Shown: positions 1-9,384, counted from the first letter of the stretch. The stretch is 64,000 nucleotides of DNA from Crocinitomicaceae bacterium (GCA_030730025.1 JANQWC010000012.1:18235-82234); one strand, 5' to 3'. The notes: a model not told the origin generated them from the letters alone. Program-made: numbers and translations.

Positions 1-87
1 GCTACTGACAAAGACGAAGCGCCAGCTGAAGCACAAGCAGAAGTTGCAGCAGAAGTTGCAGCAGAAGCGTCAGAAAGCGCAGAATAA
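1..87 (+). CDS. rpsB: 30S ribosomal protein S2, C-terminal tail (partial)
   Basis: The window opens inside a reading frame that encodes 28 residues rich in Ala and Glu and stops with TAA at 85-87. Only this acidic, low-complexity tail is visible, so the identification rests on context: rpsB lies directly upstream of tsf in most bacteria, and the S2 proteins of Bacteroidota commonly end in an acidic Ala/Glu extension. The gap to tsf is 22 bases, consistent with co-transcription. The tail contains a short near-repeat of the codons for Glu-Val-Ala-Ala. Confidence 0.8.
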   Translation, partial: ATDKDEAPAEAQAEVAAEVAAEASESAE

Positions 88-109
88 TTCACCAATAAAC
101 TCTCATAAA

Positions 110-940
110 ATGGCTATCACAGCTGCAGATGTAAACAAATTGCGCCAACAGACAGGTGCTGGTATGATGGATTGTAAAAACGCTTTGGTAGAAGCCAACG
201 GCGATTTCGAAACAGCCATCGACATTCTTCGTAAGAAAGGTCAAAAAATCGCTCAAAAACGCGGTGGAAACGACGCTAAAGAAGGTCTTATTATGGCTCA
301 AGCTACTGCCGATGGTAAAGCTGGTGTCATTCTTACCCTCAACTGCGAAACTGACTTCGTTGCCAAAAACGATGGTTATGTAGCATTTGTTCAGTCTTTA
401 GTAGACCTAGCCCTCGACAAATTGCCAGAAACAGCTGAAGACTTGAAAGCTTTGGCCTATGACGAAAGACTTTCTGTTGAAGAAAAAATCACAGAACAAG
501 TTGGTGTCATCGGTGAAAAACTTGATTTATCAGCATTCGCGGTAGTTCGCGGTGAAAATGTTGTTGCATACAACCACCCTGGTAACCAACTCGCTACACT
601 TGTTGGCTTGACAGTTGCAGGTGAAGAAGTTGCAGAAGCAGGTCGTCAGGTAGCCATGCAAGTTGCAGCTATGGCGCCTATCGCCATCGACAAAAATGGC
701 GTAGATGAGCGTACAATCGAACGCGAAATCGAAGTTGGTAAAGAATTGGCTATCCAAGAAGGAAAACCAGCTGACATGGCTGAGAAAATCGCCTTGGGTC
801 GTTTGAACAAATTCTTCCAAGAAAACACACTACTTAGCCAAGCATTTGTTCGCGACAACAAACTCACAGTAGAACAATTCCTAAACAGCACTGCTAAAGG
901 CCTTACTGTTTCAGAATTCAAACGCTTCTCATTGAGCTAA
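110..940 (+). CDS. tsf: Elongation factor Ts
   Basis: EF-Ts is the cytoplasmic nucleotide exchange factor that regenerates EF-Tu-GTP during translation. The 276-residue product has the N-terminal UBA-like helical domain (residues 1-44) followed by the signature TDFVAKN at 81-87, which contacts EF-Tu. Length matches the family. The ATG at 110 is chosen because the protein then begins MAITAADVNKLRQQTGAG, the usual start; the open frame extends 22 codons further upstream but overlaps the S2 tail. Codon use is strongly biased, as expected for a highly expressed gene. An intrinsic terminator follows at 957-990, so rpsB-tsf looks like a closed unit separate from pyrH. Confidence 0.98.
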   Translation: MAITAADVNKLRQQTGAGMMDCKNALVEANGDFETAIDILRKKGQKIAQKRGGNDAKEGLIMAQATADGKAGVILTLNCETDFVAKNDGYVAFVQSLVDLALDKLPETAEDLKALAYDERLSVEEKITEQVGVIGEKLDLSAFAVVRGENVVAYNHPGNQLATLVGLTVAGEEVAEAGRQVAMQVAAMAPIAIDKNGVDERTIEREIEVGKELAIQEGKPADMAEKIALGRLNKFFQENTLLSQAFVRDNKLTVEQFLNSTAKGLTVSEFKRFSLS

Positions 941-956
941 GAAACAACTCATATTT

Positions 957-990
957 TAAAAAAGCTATCGAAATCGGTAGCTTTTTTTTT
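957..990 (+). terminator. Intrinsic terminator after tsf
   Basis: A GCTATCG/CGGTAGC stem with an AAAT loop (one G-T pair) is flanked by an A-run on the left and a run of nine or more T on the right. It sits 17 bases after the tsf stop. Confidence 0.9.
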
Positions 991-1020
991 ACCCCAAACT
1001 GATATAAACACGATTCATAG

Positions 1021-1028
1021 TATATTTG
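1021..1028 (+). promoter_or_regulatory. -7 promoter element of pyrH
   Basis: TATATTTG matches the Bacteroidota -7 consensus TAnnTTTG and lies 8 bases before the pyrH ATG, just after the tsf terminator. No clear -33 TTG is present at the usual distance. The transcript would have almost no leader. Confidence 0.6.
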
Positions 1029-1036
1029 TCCTGCAT

Positions 1037-1747
1037 ATGAAATACAAACGCATTCTTCTCAAACTTTCAGGTGAGTCTCTTATGGGAGACAAACAATTCG
1101 GCATTGACAACGCGCGCATTAGTGCGTATGCACATCAAATCAAAGAACTGAATGAAGCAGGTGTAGAAATTGCAATTGTCATTGGCGGCGGTAATATATT
1201 CAGAGGCGTACAGGCCGAACAAGGCGGCATGGACCGCACCCACGGCGATTACATGGGCATGCTCGCCACCATGATCAATTCGATGGCTTTGCAATCTGCC
1301 CTTGAAACTGTTGGCGTCACTACCCGCTTGCAATCTGCCATTGAAATGAAAGAAATTGCAGAACCATTTGTGCGCCGACGCGCCATGCGTCATCTCGAGA
1401 AAGGCAGAGTAGTCATTTTTGGTGCCGGAACCGGTAACCCATTCTTTACTACAGACTCCGCAGCTTCTTTGCGCGCCATTGAAATCAATGCAGAAGTGAT
1501 CCTCAAAGGCACACGCGTAGATGGCATTTACACCGCAGACCCGCTCAAAGACAGCAGCGCCACCAAATTTGACAATATCTCATTTGACGAAGTATATGCA
1601 AGAGGGCTCAATGTCATGGACATGACTGCCTTTACCCTTTGCAAAGAAAACAATTTACCCATCATCGTATTTGACATGGATACTCCCGGCAATTTACGCA
1701 AGTTAATGGAAGGAGCGCCTGTCGGAACTTTAGTTAGCGCATCATGA
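1037..1747 (+). CDS. pyrH: Uridylate kinase (UMP kinase)
   Basis: Phosphorylates UMP to UDP with ATP in pyrimidine nucleotide synthesis; bacterial UMP kinase belongs to the amino-acid-kinase fold and acts as a cytoplasmic hexamer. The 236-residue protein shows KLSGESLMG near the N-terminus (9-17), the glycine-rich GGGNIFRG at 50-57 and the UMP-binding [13 protein letters not shown] at 66-78, all typical of PyrH. Length is normal. It has its own TATATTTG element and overlaps frr by four bases (ATGA), so pyrH and frr are translationally coupled, a common bacterial arrangement. Confidence 0.98.
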   Translation: MKYKRILLKLSGESLMGDKQFGIDNARISAYAHQIKELNEAGVEIAIVIGGGNIFRGVQAEQGGMDRTHGDYMGMLATMINSMALQSALETVGVTTRLQSAIEMKEIAEPFVRRRAMRHLEKGRVVIFGAGTGNPFFTTDSAASLRAIEINAEVILKGTRVDGIYTADPLKDSSATKFDNISFDEVYARGLNVMDMTAFTLCKENNLPIIVFDMDTPGNLRKLMEGAPVGTLVSAS

Positions 1748-2307
1748 CAGAAGAACTTACAATGATCTACGACGAATTCAAGGAAGCCAATCAAAAATCC
1801 TTGGTTCACCTCGAAAACGAACTCATTAAAATCCGCGCTGGAAAAGCCAGTCCAGCGATGCTCAATAGTGTAATGATTGAGTATTACGGCTCCATGACCC
1901 CTTTGCATCAGGTTGCAAACGTCAACACCACCGACGCCCGCACCATTATTGTGCAACCCTGGGAAAAACCTTTACTCAACGACATCGCTAAAGGCATCAT
2001 CAATGCCAATCTTGGCCTCAACCCACAAAACAACGGCGAACAACTCATCATTACGGTTCCGCCACTCACAGAAGAGCGCCGCCGCGACTTGGTCAAACGC
2101 GCCAAAACAGAAGCTGAGAATGCCAAAATTGGCGTGCGCAACAACCGCAAAGATGCGCTCGACATGATCAAAGACCTCAAAACTGAAGGTTTATCAGAAG
2201 ACCTCGTGAAAGTCGGTGAAGAAGAGGTTCAAAAAATCACCAACAGCTTCATCAAAAAAGTTGACGAGTTGGTAGAAATCAAGGAAAAAGACATCATGAC
2301 GGTTTAG
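1744..2307 (+). CDS. frr: Ribosome recycling factor
   Basis: RRF works with EF-G to split the post-termination ribosome. The 187-residue product carries the family core from the [15 protein letters not shown] segment (about 27-41) to the C-terminal helical domain rich in Lys and Glu, including the [19 protein letters not shown] stretch. The ATG at 1744 overlaps the pyrH stop by four bases; a second ATG seven codons later is also possible and would give the more usual N-terminus. The stop TAG (2305-2307) overlaps the stop of the convergent ABC ATPase gene and no hairpin separates the two, so transcripts may read into each other. Confidence 0.97.
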   Translation: MTEELTMIYDEFKEANQKSLVHLENELIKIRAGKASPAMLNSVMIEYYGSMTPLHQVANVNTTDARTIIVQPWEKPLLNDIAKGIINANLGLNPQNNGEQLIITVPPLTEERRRDLVKRAKTEAENAKIGVRNNRKDALDMIKDLKTEGLSEDLVKVGEEEVQKITNSFIKKVDELVEIKEKDIMTV

Positions 2308-3020
2308 TGCGCTGCACCCTTCAGCAAAACACTGACTACTCCTTTTTTATCCAGCGCAAGCAATTCTTGAATTTGGCCTCCGGCGAGTGCCAATAAAGGC
2401 AAGTTGTGTTCGAGGCATAAATCTATATCGTGGCTAGAGAGCAAGACGCATCTTTGGCCTTCACTCACCCATTTCAAGAGAGCCAACAACAAGTTTTCTC
2501 GGTTCAAGAAATCCAAAAAGCTAGACGGCTCATCGAGCAAGAGCACAGGTGTATCTTGCACAAAAGCACGCGCCAAGCTCACGAGCTGTTTTTCGCCGTC
2601 ACTCAGTTCTTTGGTCCGTTTATGCGTCAAATGCGTCAAACCTAGCTCCTTTAATGTTTCACTTACCATTTGCTGGTCTTCGGCAGAAACTTTTCCAAAA
2701 ACGGTGAGATAAGGAATTCTACCTAGTGCTACATATTCAAAAACAGAGAGGTGTTCAATGCCGTCAAAACGACTTGAAACAAAAGCAATTTGCTGCGCAC
2801 GCAAGTTACCGTCTTTAGCCAGTTGGGCTACAGGGTAATGGTTCAGCGTGAGTGCGCCACCAAGAGGCGGCGTTTGAGCAGCTAATGTTTTGAGTAAGGT
2901 TGACTTTCCCGATCCGTTTAAACCCAACAGCGCATATACTTTTCCAGCCTCTAGCGTGAGGTTTTCTATCGAAATCAAGGGGCGCTGATAACCAATAACG
3001 GTATGTTGAAAGCTGATCAT
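2304..3020 (-). CDS. ABC transporter ATP-binding protein (FecE/BtuD-type)
   Basis: The ATPase of an importer for an iron chelate, heme or cobalamin-type substrate. The 238-residue product has Walker A GLNGSGKST at 33-41, the ABC signature as LSDGE (139-143, where LSGGQ is usual) and Walker B VLLLDEP at 159-165. It overlaps the permease gene by four bases and is last in a run that begins with phoH. The pairing with a ten-helix-type permease and a lipoprotein binding protein places it in the FecBCD/BtuCDF class. The substrate cannot be read from sequence, and no TonB receptor is adjacent. Confidence 0.92.
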   Translation of the reverse strand: MISFQHTVIGYQRPLISIENLTLEAGKVYALLGLNGSGKSTLLKTLAAQTPPLGGALTLNHYPVAQLAKDGNLRAQQIAFVSSRFDGIEHLSVFEYVALGRIPYLTVFGKVSAEDQQMVSETLKELGLTHLTHKRTKELSDGEKQLVSLARAFVQDTPVLLLDEPSSFLDFLNRENLLLALLKWVSEGQRCVLLSSHDIDLCLEHNLPLLALAGGQIQELLALDKKGVVSVLLKGAAH

Positions 3021-3967
3021 GAGCGGCGTAAAACAAGATAAGCAATATATGGCGCACCGATCAAGGAGGTCAGTACGTTGATGGGTAAACTAAAGTAAGA
3101 ATCTAAATAAATAGACAAGATGTCACAAGCCAAAAGAAAAAGTGCGCCAAATAAGAGGCAAAATAAAATCAGGAGCAAGTGATCTTGGGTACGCAGCAGT
3201 TGTCGGCCGAGATTTGGAATCGCTAAACCAACAAAAGCGATTGGACCACAATAGGCAGTGATGCTTCCGGCCAAAAGCGCGGTGATGGCCAACATAGACA
3301 ATCTGACACGCTGTGTGCGCACGCCTAGCTGAAACGCTTGATCTTGGCCGAGTACAAAAGCGTTAAGGCTCCTGATCAATAGCAAACTCCAGAGCACAGC
3401 AGCGGTAAATAAGGTCAGTAACCAAGGAACTTGCGCGGCACTTAATTGCTGCAACGAACCCATATTCCACAAGAAAAACTGCTTGACTTGCTCTGGCGAA
3501 GCCCAACTTTGCAGCACGGATTCGATGGAGCCCGTAAAACTGGCAAACATGAGGCCCACTAATAATAAACCGGTGGTTTGTTGCACGCGCCACGATACAA
3601 AAAACATAAAAGCAGCTGCCAAAAAAGCACCCAATAAAGAACTGCCCACCAAACCGATCGTATGGAGCATCCATGGAAAACCACCCAACATCAGTAAAGC
3701 AGTTGTTAAGCTTGCCCCAGAATTGATGCCGAGCACATAAGGCCCAGCCATTGGGTTGCGAAATAAATTCTGCATCAACAAACCACTTAATGAAAGCCCC
3801 GCACCTGCTAAAAGTGCACTCATGAGGCGCGGAAAGCGAAATTCCCACCACAAAACATTGGCCTGAGCAGCACTTGAACTACTCACTTCGGTTAAATGGA
3901 TATGCAACAAGCAACTCAGTAATAATACCAAGGCTAGCAAGAGTAGCAAGAGTCCTTTTCGATTCAT
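3017..3967 (-). CDS. ABC importer permease (FecCD/BtuC family)
   Basis: Integral inner-membrane subunit of a substrate-binding-protein-dependent importer. The 316-residue protein is highly hydrophobic, with an N-terminal helix in the first 20 residues and about nine further candidate helices. It contains family hallmarks: the LSGLLMQNLFRNPMAGPYVLG segment (about 61-81), and near the C-terminus a GPIAFVGLAIPNLGRQL segment that forms the ATPase-coupling region in BtuC-type permeases. Four-base overlaps with both neighbours indicate tight translational coupling. Substrate is unknown. Confidence 0.93.
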   Translation of the reverse strand: MNRKGLLLLLLALVLLLSCLLHIHLTEVSSSSAAQANVLWWEFRFPRLMSALLAGAGLSLSGLLMQNLFRNPMAGPYVLGINSGASLTTALLMLGGFPWMLHTIGLVGSSLLGAFLAAAFMFFVSWRVQQTTGLLLVGLMFASFTGSIESVLQSWASPEQVKQFFLWNMGSLQQLSAAQVPWLLTLFTAAVLWSLLLIRSLNAFVLGQDQAFQLGVRTQRVRLSMLAITALLAGSITAYCGPIAFVGLAIPNLGRQLLRTQDHLLLILFCLLFGALFLLACDILSIYLDSYFSLPINVLTSLIGAPYIAYLVLRRS

Positions 3968-5004
3968 TGGCGCAATTCTTTGTAAAAATGCAGTTTTTTG
4001 ACATGCCCATTGCGGATTTGTGACAAATCAGAAAGGACCCAATCTGGATGTGCTGCTGCACATTCCCAATAAAAGTTGGTATTGTGGGTATAGCAAAAGA
4101 TGCGCTTTTTGAAGAAAGGGAAATATTTGTATTTCGGGTATTGTTGCAAAAGCGCGGCTCGGGTTGGCTGCCCAGGATTGAGCCACAAAACCACAGCAGC
4201 ACTGTTTGTCAGGACACTCGGAATGCTGCTAAAGCAACTGCCTGTTCCGGCGCTTTCATTGAAATAATAGGTAAAATCTACATCGGCATATAATTTGGCT
4301 TCAAAGCTGTTGGCAGCTGGGGCTACCCATTGGTCGCCATAGACATATCCGCTGATTACAAAAGGATTGGTATTACACAATGTTGGCTGCGTTCTGATGC
4401 GCTGATAATTTTGACAAACCTGCTTGAAGTAGCGCTGCGCTTTGTCCAATTGACCGGTCAAGACGCCAAAAAGCAAGACCCACTCGGCTCTGGCCAACGG
4501 ATGCGTTTCTCTCCACTCGTAATTGGGTATACAAGTAAGGCCAATAGACCTGAGTCTTTTGATTTGGGTTTGTTCGGGACCGAATCCGCTGTAGACCAGC
4601 GCTTGGGTGCGCTGCGCGAGGAGTTTTTCAATGGAAAGTTGCTGCTCGCTTTTGAGATCGGCCACCTGACCTCTCTTTACGGCTTTGATGATTTGCGGAT
4701 CGTGTAAATAGCGTTTGTCTGGAATGGCACACAAGCGCTGCGCTTGACCAATAGCTGAGAGCATCCCGACGTGTGTTGCACTCAATGCGGCTATGCGCTC
4801 AAACGACTGCTTGAGCTGAAACTTGAACTGTTCTTTAGGCTGCTCTGGATTTTGAATTTCAACAATATATCCTTTTTCGGTTGGGACGATTTTCAGGAGC
4901 TTGCTGTATTTGCAGAGATTCTGCGCTTGTTTTGGACGTTGTTGTTGCGGTTCGGACCCACAAGCCCATACCACAAGAAGCAACAACAGCCATAACGAGC
5001 GCAT
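3964..5004 (-). CDS. ABC importer substrate-binding lipoprotein
   Basis: Binds the imported ligand in the periplasm and delivers it to the permease encoded just downstream. The 346-residue protein starts with a lipoprotein signal ending VVWAC, so Cys15 should be lipidated. The body resembles the FecB/BtuF-like class (Peripla_BP_2), with RIAALSATHVGMLSAIG in the first lobe and a NYEWRETHPLARAEWVLLFG segment of the form I know from Bacteroidota members. Such proteins bind siderophores, heme or cobalamin; nothing here decides which. It starts three bases after panB and overlaps the permease gene by four. Confidence 0.87.
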   Translation of the reverse strand: MRSLWLLLLLVVWACGSEPQQQRPKQAQNLCKYSKLLKIVPTEKGYIVEIQNPEQPKEQFKFQLKQSFERIAALSATHVGMLSAIGQAQRLCAIPDKRYLHDPQIIKAVKRGQVADLKSEQQLSIEKLLAQRTQALVYSGFGPEQTQIKRLRSIGLTCIPNYEWRETHPLARAEWVLLFGVLTGQLDKAQRYFKQVCQNYQRIRTQPTLCNTNPFVISGYVYGDQWVAPAANSFEAKLYADVDFTYYFNESAGTGSCFSSIPSVLTNSAAVVLWLNPGQPTRAALLQQYPKYKYFPFFKKRIFCYTHNTNFYWECAAAHPDWVLSDLSQIRNGHVKKLHFYKELRQ

Positions 5005-5007
5005 CAG

Positions 5008-5826
5008 TTAATATTGTTCGGATGCATTCGGAAAATCTCCGGACTGAACATCGGCTTTGTAATCTTGGAAAGCTTGCAGCATGTGGGCATGCAAGTTGTT
5101 GTATTTGCGCAAGAAACGCGGATTGAATTCATTGTTGATGCCGAGCATGTCGTGAATGACCAAGACCTGACCATCTACGCCTGCGCCTGCACCAATTCCG
5201 ATGACCGGTATTTGCACCATTTGCGCCACTCGAGTAGCGAGTTCGGCAGGTATTTTTTCGAGTACGATGGCAAAACAACCCACCTCTTCCAAGGCTTTGG
5301 CGTCGGCGATGAGTCTTGCAGCCTCTTCCTCTTCTTTGGCGCGCACCACATAAGTACCAAACTTATAAATAGATTGCGGCGTCAAGCCGAGGTGCCCCAT
5401 GACAGGAATGCCCGCGGTAAGGATGCGGCGAATAGAATCTAAAATCTCTTGGCCACCTTCCATTTTGACGGCGTGGCCACCCGACTCTTTCATGATTTTG
5501 ATGGCACTAGAAAGCGCCTCTTTGGAGTTGCCCTGATAAGACCCAAAAGGCATATCGACCACCACCAAAGAACGCTGTACGGCTCTTACCACACTTGAGG
5601 CATGGTAAATCATTTGGTCTAAGGTTATGGGCAGTGTGGTTTCATGACCAGCCATTACGTTTGAAGCGGAGTCACCAACGAGAATGACGTCGATACCGGC
5701 TTCGTCTACAATGCGCGCCATGGAGTAGTCGTAGGCGGTGAGCATGGAGATTTTTTGGCCATTTTGCTTCATTTCTTGAAGCGTATGGGTGGTGATTTTT
5801 TTGGGTGAGGAGGCGTGTACAGACAT
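5008..5826 (-). CDS. panB: 3-methyl-2-oxobutanoate hydroxymethyltransferase
   Basis: Transfers a hydroxymethyl group from methylene-tetrahydrofolate to alpha-ketoisovalerate, giving ketopantoate, the first committed step of pantothenate and CoA synthesis. The 272-residue product begins with the typical [20 protein letters not shown] region and has [17 protein letters not shown] and [19 protein letters not shown], where the Asp of GDS binds Mg2+. VKMEGG and GHLGLTPQS are further PanB signatures. It lies three bases after purC and three before the ABC binding protein, inside one minus-strand run. Another CoA gene, coaX, lies at 16950 but is not linked by operon. Confidence 0.97.
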   Translation of the reverse strand: MSVHASSPKKITTHTLQEMKQNGQKISMLTAYDYSMARIVDEAGIDVILVGDSASNVMAGHETTLPITLDQMIYHASSVVRAVQRSLVVVDMPFGSYQGNSKEALSSAIKIMKESGGHAVKMEGGQEILDSIRRILTAGIPVMGHLGLTPQSIYKFGTYVVRAKEEEEAARLIADAKALEEVGCFAIVLEKIPAELATRVAQMVQIPVIGIGAGAGVDGQVLVIHDMLGINNEFNPRFLRKYNNLHAHMLQAFQDYKADVQSGDFPNASEQY

Positions 5827-5829
5827 GAA

Positions 5830-6774
5830 TTAACTGTTTTGAAGGTAGGCATTGACGTTGTTTTCAATGCGGGCAACAATATTTTGTGTATCTGCCTTTT
5901 GAAAAGCAAGGCCAGTAATGCGCTCGTAAAGTTCGATGTAGCGCTCAGAAATGACTTGAACGAAGTCGTCGGGCATGAATGGCATTGCTTGGCCTTCTAG
6001 GCCTTGAAAGCCGTTTTCGATGAGCCACTGACGTACAAACTCCTTAGAAAGTTGCTTTTGTGCTTCGCCGTTGGCTTGGCGTTCTGCGTAGCCCTCGGCG
6101 TAAAAGTAGCGCGAAGAATCTGGGGTATGGATTTCGTCGATGAGCGTAACGACGCCGTTGTGTAGGCCGAATTCGTATTTGGTATCGACCAAAATAAGAC
6201 CGCGCGCTGCAGCCATTTCGGTGCCTCTTTGAAACAACGCGTGGGTATATTGTTCCATTTGGGCATAGATTTCAGGCTCGACCAAACCTCTCGCTAAAAT
6301 GTCTTCTCTTGAAATGTCTTCGTCGTGCCCTTCTTCTGCTTTGGTAGCTGGCGTAATGATGGGCGCAGGTAGGCGGTCGTTTTCGATGAGGCCTTCGGGT
6401 AGCGCAACACCGCAAAGCATGCGTTTACCCGCTTTGTATTCTCGGGCTGCGTGGCCAGCCAAATAACCGCGGATCACCATTTCGATGCGGATGGGTTCAC
6501 AAGCAACGCCAATTGCAACTGCTGGGTCTGGTGTAGCGACCAACCAGTTTGGTACGATGTCTTTGGTGGCTTCCAAAAACATGGTGGCTACTTGATTGAG
6601 CACCTGTCCTTTGTAAGGAATTCCTTTTGGGAGAATGTGGTCAAATGCAGAAATTCGATCGGAGGCAACCATGACAAGTAAATCGTTCTCTAGCGTGTAG
6701 ACATCTCTGACCTTGCCGTTGTATACTTTGGTTTGACCTTGAAAATGAAATGAATTACTGGTTAGGGCTTGCAT
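5830..6774 (-). CDS. purC: SAICAR synthase (phosphoribosylaminoimidazole-succinocarboxamide synthase)
   Basis: Joins aspartate to CAIR in de novo purine synthesis, using ATP. The 314-residue protein is of the longer PurC type, with [21 protein letters not shown] near the N-terminus, [20 protein letters not shown] (nucleotide-binding) and [13 protein letters not shown]. The later DTKYEFG and [11 protein letters not shown] segments are standard for the family. It lies 14 bases after phoH and three before panB. The other purine genes in the window, purQ and purD, form a separate pair about 18 kb away. Confidence 0.97.
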   Translation of the reverse strand: MQALTSNSFHFQGQTKVYNGKVRDVYTLENDLLVMVASDRISAFDHILPKGIPYKGQVLNQVATMFLEATKDIVPNWLVATPDPAVAIGVACEPIRIEMVIRGYLAGHAAREYKAGKRMLCGVALPEGLIENDRLPAPIITPATKAEEGHDEDISREDILARGLVEPEIYAQMEQYTHALFQRGTEMAAARGLILVDTKYEFGLHNGVVTLIDEIHTPDSSRYFYAEGYAERQANGEAQKQLSKEFVRQWLIENGFQGLEGQAMPFMPDDFVQVISERYIELYERITGLAFQKADTQNIVARIENNVNAYLQNS

Positions 6775-6788
6775 AAAATGATTTGTAT

Positions 6789-7802
6789 TTAGGAGTTCTT
6801 TTGTTTGTTTTTTTCTTGGGCGTCGATTTTGGCCTGCTTCGCTAGCTTTTCTTGGTGCTCAGCTACGTCAAAAGCCTCGATGATTTGCTTGACCAAGCGG
6901 TGGCGAATGACATCGGACTGCCCCAAGCGTACAATTTTGATTTCGTTGATGTCGTGGAGCACGTCGAGTGCATAAGACAAGCCCGAGCGCTGACGCGAGG
7001 GTAAATCTACCTGAGACATATCGCCGGTAATGACAAATTTGGCGGTCATGCCCATGCGGGTCAGGAACATTTTCATTTGCATTTGGGTGGTATTTTGGGC
7101 TTCGTCGAGGATCACAAATGCTTTGTCGAGGGTGCGGCCGCGCATAAAAGCGAGCGGTGCAATTTCGATGACGCCGAATTCGATCATGTCGGCGAGTTTT
7201 TCGGCGGGAATCATGTCGCGGAGGGCATCGTAAAGCGGCATGAGGTAAGGATCTAATTTTTCTTTGAGGTCGCCGGGCAAGAAACCGAGGTTTTCTCCGG
7301 CTTCAACTGCCGGGCGCGTCAGGATAATGCGCTTGACCTCTTTGGCTTTGAGTGCCCTGACCGCCATGGCGACTGCAGTGTAGGTTTTACCCGTACCGGC
7401 TGGCCCAACGGCAAAGACCATATCGGACTCCAGTACAGCTTGCACCAATTTCTTTTGATTGACGGTGCGCGCTTTGATCTTGACACCTCCGTTGCCGTGC
7501 ACAAGCGTTTCGGAACCGTCGTCTTGGGAGAGCATTTTGGCGCCGTCTTGCAACATGAGGTTGTCTATGTTGTTTTCGGTGAGGGTGTTAAAAGTTTGAT
7601 AGTGCTGGACAATAAGCGCGAATTTGCGCTCGAACTCGTCCATGACTTCGTCGTCGCCAGCTAAATTGAGCTGGTTACCGCGTGCGATGACTTGGAGCTT
7701 TGGAAAGAAACTCTTGATGTGTTTGAGGTTTGCATTGTTGATTCCGTAGATTTCGGCCGGATTAAGGCCTTCAATGCTGATCTGACGTTGACCTGAACTC
7801 AA
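6789..7802 (-). CDS. PhoH-like ATPase
   Basis: A cytoplasmic P-loop ATPase of the PhoH/YbeZ family, linked in other bacteria to RNA metabolism together with the endoribonuclease YbeY; no ybeY is seen here. The 337-residue product has an N-terminal domain (about 5-110), then Walker [10 protein letters not shown] at 132-140, the [10 protein letters not shown] motif at 161-170 and Walker B VILDEAQN at 230-237. No ATG precedes the conserved N-terminus, so translation appears to start at TTG (7800-7802), which gives the usual beginning with the [13 protein letters not shown] motif. It heads the minus-strand run ending with the ABC importer. The C-terminus is a Lys-rich tail. Confidence 0.93.
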   Translation of the reverse strand: MSSGQRQISIEGLNPAEIYGINNANLKHIKSFFPKLQVIARGNQLNLAGDDEVMDEFERKFALIVQHYQTFNTLTENNIDNLMLQDGAKMLSQDDGSETLVHGNGGVKIKARTVNQKKLVQAVLESDMVFAVGPAGTGKTYTAVAMAVRALKAKEVKRIILTRPAVEAGENLGFLPGDLKEKLDPYLMPLYDALRDMIPAEKLADMIEFGVIEIAPLAFMRGRTLDKAFVILDEAQNTTQMQMKMFLTRMGMTAKFVITGDMSQVDLPSRQRSGLSYALDVLHDINEIKIVRLGQSDVIRHRLVKQIIEAFDVAEHQEKLAKQAKIDAQEKNKQKNS

Positions 7803-7818
7803 TTTATTTGGGTGTTTT

Positions 7819-7851
7819 TTGAAGGGTTTCTAACGATTTCGATTACTTTTG
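7819..7851 (+). promoter_or_regulatory. Promoter of the SAM hydrolase gene
   Basis: TTG at 7819-7821 and TACTTTTG at 7844-7851 are separated by 22 bases, close to the Bacteroidota consensus. The expected start site is near 7856, giving a leader of roughly 38 bases. Confidence 0.6.
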
Positions 7852-7893
7852 GTAAAATTATGAATTTCTGAGCACAAAGTCGCCTTCTCTGCC

Positions 7894-8745
7894 ATGCAAA
7901 TCATTACGCTCACTACAGACAACGGCTATCACGACTACTACGTCGCAGCTATCAAAGGAAGGCTTCTCAAAGCGTTCCCTTCTGCGCATGTAATCGATAT
8001 CAGTCATGGCATTACACCTTTTAACATCGGAGAAGCTGCTTTTCAGTTGCGCTGCTGCTTTCACGAGTTTGCCGAGGGTACCATTCATATCATTGGCGTA
8101 GACAGCGAGCCGCTATTTGAAGCGCAAAAAGAACGCTACCCAGGCATCTTAAAGTACAAAGGACAATATTTCATTTGCAACGACAACGGGTTTTTTGGCA
8201 GCTTTCTCGAAGAAGATTTTCCAGACGAATTTTACCACTACACCGCCATTCAAGACCAACCCGAGGCTTGGCGCTTCACGACCAAAAACTGCTTTATTGA
8301 CCTAGCGCAGCGCATTGTCAACAAAGAAGAGCTGTCTAGCTTTGCCACTGCAGCAAATAGCTACCGCAGAGCCTTTGACCAAAAACCGATCCTTGACCCA
8401 CTCCTCATTCGCGGGGTGGTGATACACATCGATAGCTTTGGCAACCTCGTCACGAACATCACCAAAACCGATTTTGAGCGCTTTGGCACCGATATCCCTT
8501 TTACCATCAAATACCAGAAGAAAGAATATTTCATCGACGAAATTTCTGCGACCTACAATGCGGTAACTCAAGGAGAACGCGTCGCGCTCTTCAATAGCGC
8601 AGGTCGTTTAGAAATCGCTATCAATAGAGGTGCCAATGATGGCTTTGGCGGTGCGAGTAAATTATTTGGCATGCGCATCGGCGATCCGGTGCACATCGAA
8701 TTCACGCCACAAGGTTCCAAAGAAAACATCCAATCCTTGTTCTAA
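7894..8745 (+). CDS. S-adenosyl-L-methionine hydrolase (adenosine-forming), DUF62 family
   Basis: Members of this family split SAM into adenosine and methionine; relatives are the fluorinase and chlorinase. The 283-residue protein starts with ITLTTDNGYHDYYVAAIKG, where the Asp residues bind the ribose. The C-terminal domain carries FNSAGRLEIAINRGAND, matching the family motif NSxGxLEIAxNxG. Most bacterial members hydrolyse SAM rather than halogenate it, and nothing here suggests otherwise. The stop overlaps the start of the next gene by one base (TAATG). Confidence 0.9.
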   Translation: MQIITLTTDNGYHDYYVAAIKGRLLKAFPSAHVIDISHGITPFNIGEAAFQLRCCFHEFAEGTIHIIGVDSEPLFEAQKERYPGILKYKGQYFICNDNGFFGSFLEEDFPDEFYHYTAIQDQPEAWRFTTKNCFIDLAQRIVNKEELSSFATAANSYRRAFDQKPILDPLLIRGVVIHIDSFGNLVTNITKTDFERFGTDIPFTIKYQKKEYFIDEISATYNAVTQGERVALFNSAGRLEIAINRGANDGFGGASKLFGMRIGDPVHIEFTPQGSKENIQSLF

Positions 8746-9053
8746 TGCTCACCAGAGTTGTTAAATTACATTTTGACGCCGCGCACCTCGATCAGTTTTT
8801 AGCCCATTTTGAAACGGTCAAATGGCAAGTGGCACAGTTTCCTGGCTGCAGAGGCATGCAATTATTGCAAGATCAAACAGATCCCTGCCTTGTTTTCACC
8901 TATTCTATCTGGGATTCTGAACAAGATTTAAACGACTACCGCGACTCCGCGCTCTTTGCCTCCATATGGCCTCAAATCAAGGTTTGGTTCGATCAAAAAG
9001 CCGAAGCTTGGAGCTTAAATCAACATTTTAGTGCATTTATTCGAGAAAAATAG
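8745..9053 (+). CDS. ABM-fold (antibiotic biosynthesis monooxygenase-like) protein
   Basis: A 102-residue cytoplasmic protein with the small ferredoxin-like ABM fold: MLTRVVKLHFDAAHLDQF, then a CRGMQLLQD strand and a FTYSIWDSEQDLNDYRDS segment, and a C-terminal WFDQKAEAW. The family includes monooxygenases and heme-degrading enzymes, but many members have no known role. Neither a clear heme ligand nor a catalytic set can be assigned. The one-base overlap with the SAM hydrolase indicates co-translation and suggests a shared context. Confidence 0.75.
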   Translation: MLTRVVKLHFDAAHLDQFLAHFETVKWQVAQFPGCRGMQLLQDQTDPCLVFTYSIWDSEQDLNDYRDSALFASIWPQIKVWFDQKAEAWSLNQHFSAFIREK

Positions 9054-9102
9054 TGTAAAACTCAAATAGGTCACTACCTTTACCGAAATTAATATTATTA
9101 GA

Positions 9103-9294
9103 ATGAGTAAAGGACATGTAAAATTTTTCAACGAAACCAAGGGTTTTGGATTTATTGTTGAAGAAGACACGAACAAAGAGTATTTTGTTCATGTTACCGG
9201 TTTGGTAGACAAAATCAAAGAAAATGACGAAGTTGAATTCGAATTGCAAGAAGGCCGTAAAGGCTTGAATGCTGTGAATGTGAAACAAGCATAA
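9103..9294 (+). CDS. Cold-shock domain protein
   Basis: A 63-residue single cold-shock domain, a five-stranded OB fold that binds single-stranded RNA or DNA and loosens mRNA structure. RNP1 is KGFGFI at residues 13-18 and RNP2 is YFVHVTGL at 28-35; the usual Phe of RNP2 is kept but the following His-Val-Thr differs from the E. coli VHFS form. Length and sequence match the short Bacteroidota type. A strong hairpin follows at 9313-9342, so it is probably transcribed as a single unit or at the end of the SAM hydrolase run. Confidence 0.95.
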   Translation: MSKGHVKFFNETKGFGFIVEEDTNKEYFVHVTGLVDKIKENDEVEFELQEGRKGLNAVNVKQA

Positions 9295-9312
9295 TAAAGA
9301 TTGAGTGTATCT

Positions 9313-9344
9313 AAAATTCCCGCCCCACAAGGCGGGAATTTTCG
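9313..9344 (+). terminator. Intrinsic terminator after the cold-shock gene
   Basis: A 12-bp perfect stem (AAAATTCCCGCC pairing with GGCGGGAATTTT) with a CCACAA loop, ending in a short T tract. It separates the cold-shock gene from gldF. Confidence 0.88.
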
Positions 9345-9359
9345 TTTATAGATATTTGT

Positions 9360-9367
9360 TAATTTTG
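9360..9367 (+). promoter_or_regulatory. -7 promoter element of gldF
   Basis: TAATTTTG matches TAnnTTTG and lies 17 bases before the gldF ATG. A -33 TTG is not clear because the terminator hairpin occupies that position. Confidence 0.5.
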
Positions 9368-9384
9368 ACAACTCAACTTTTACT

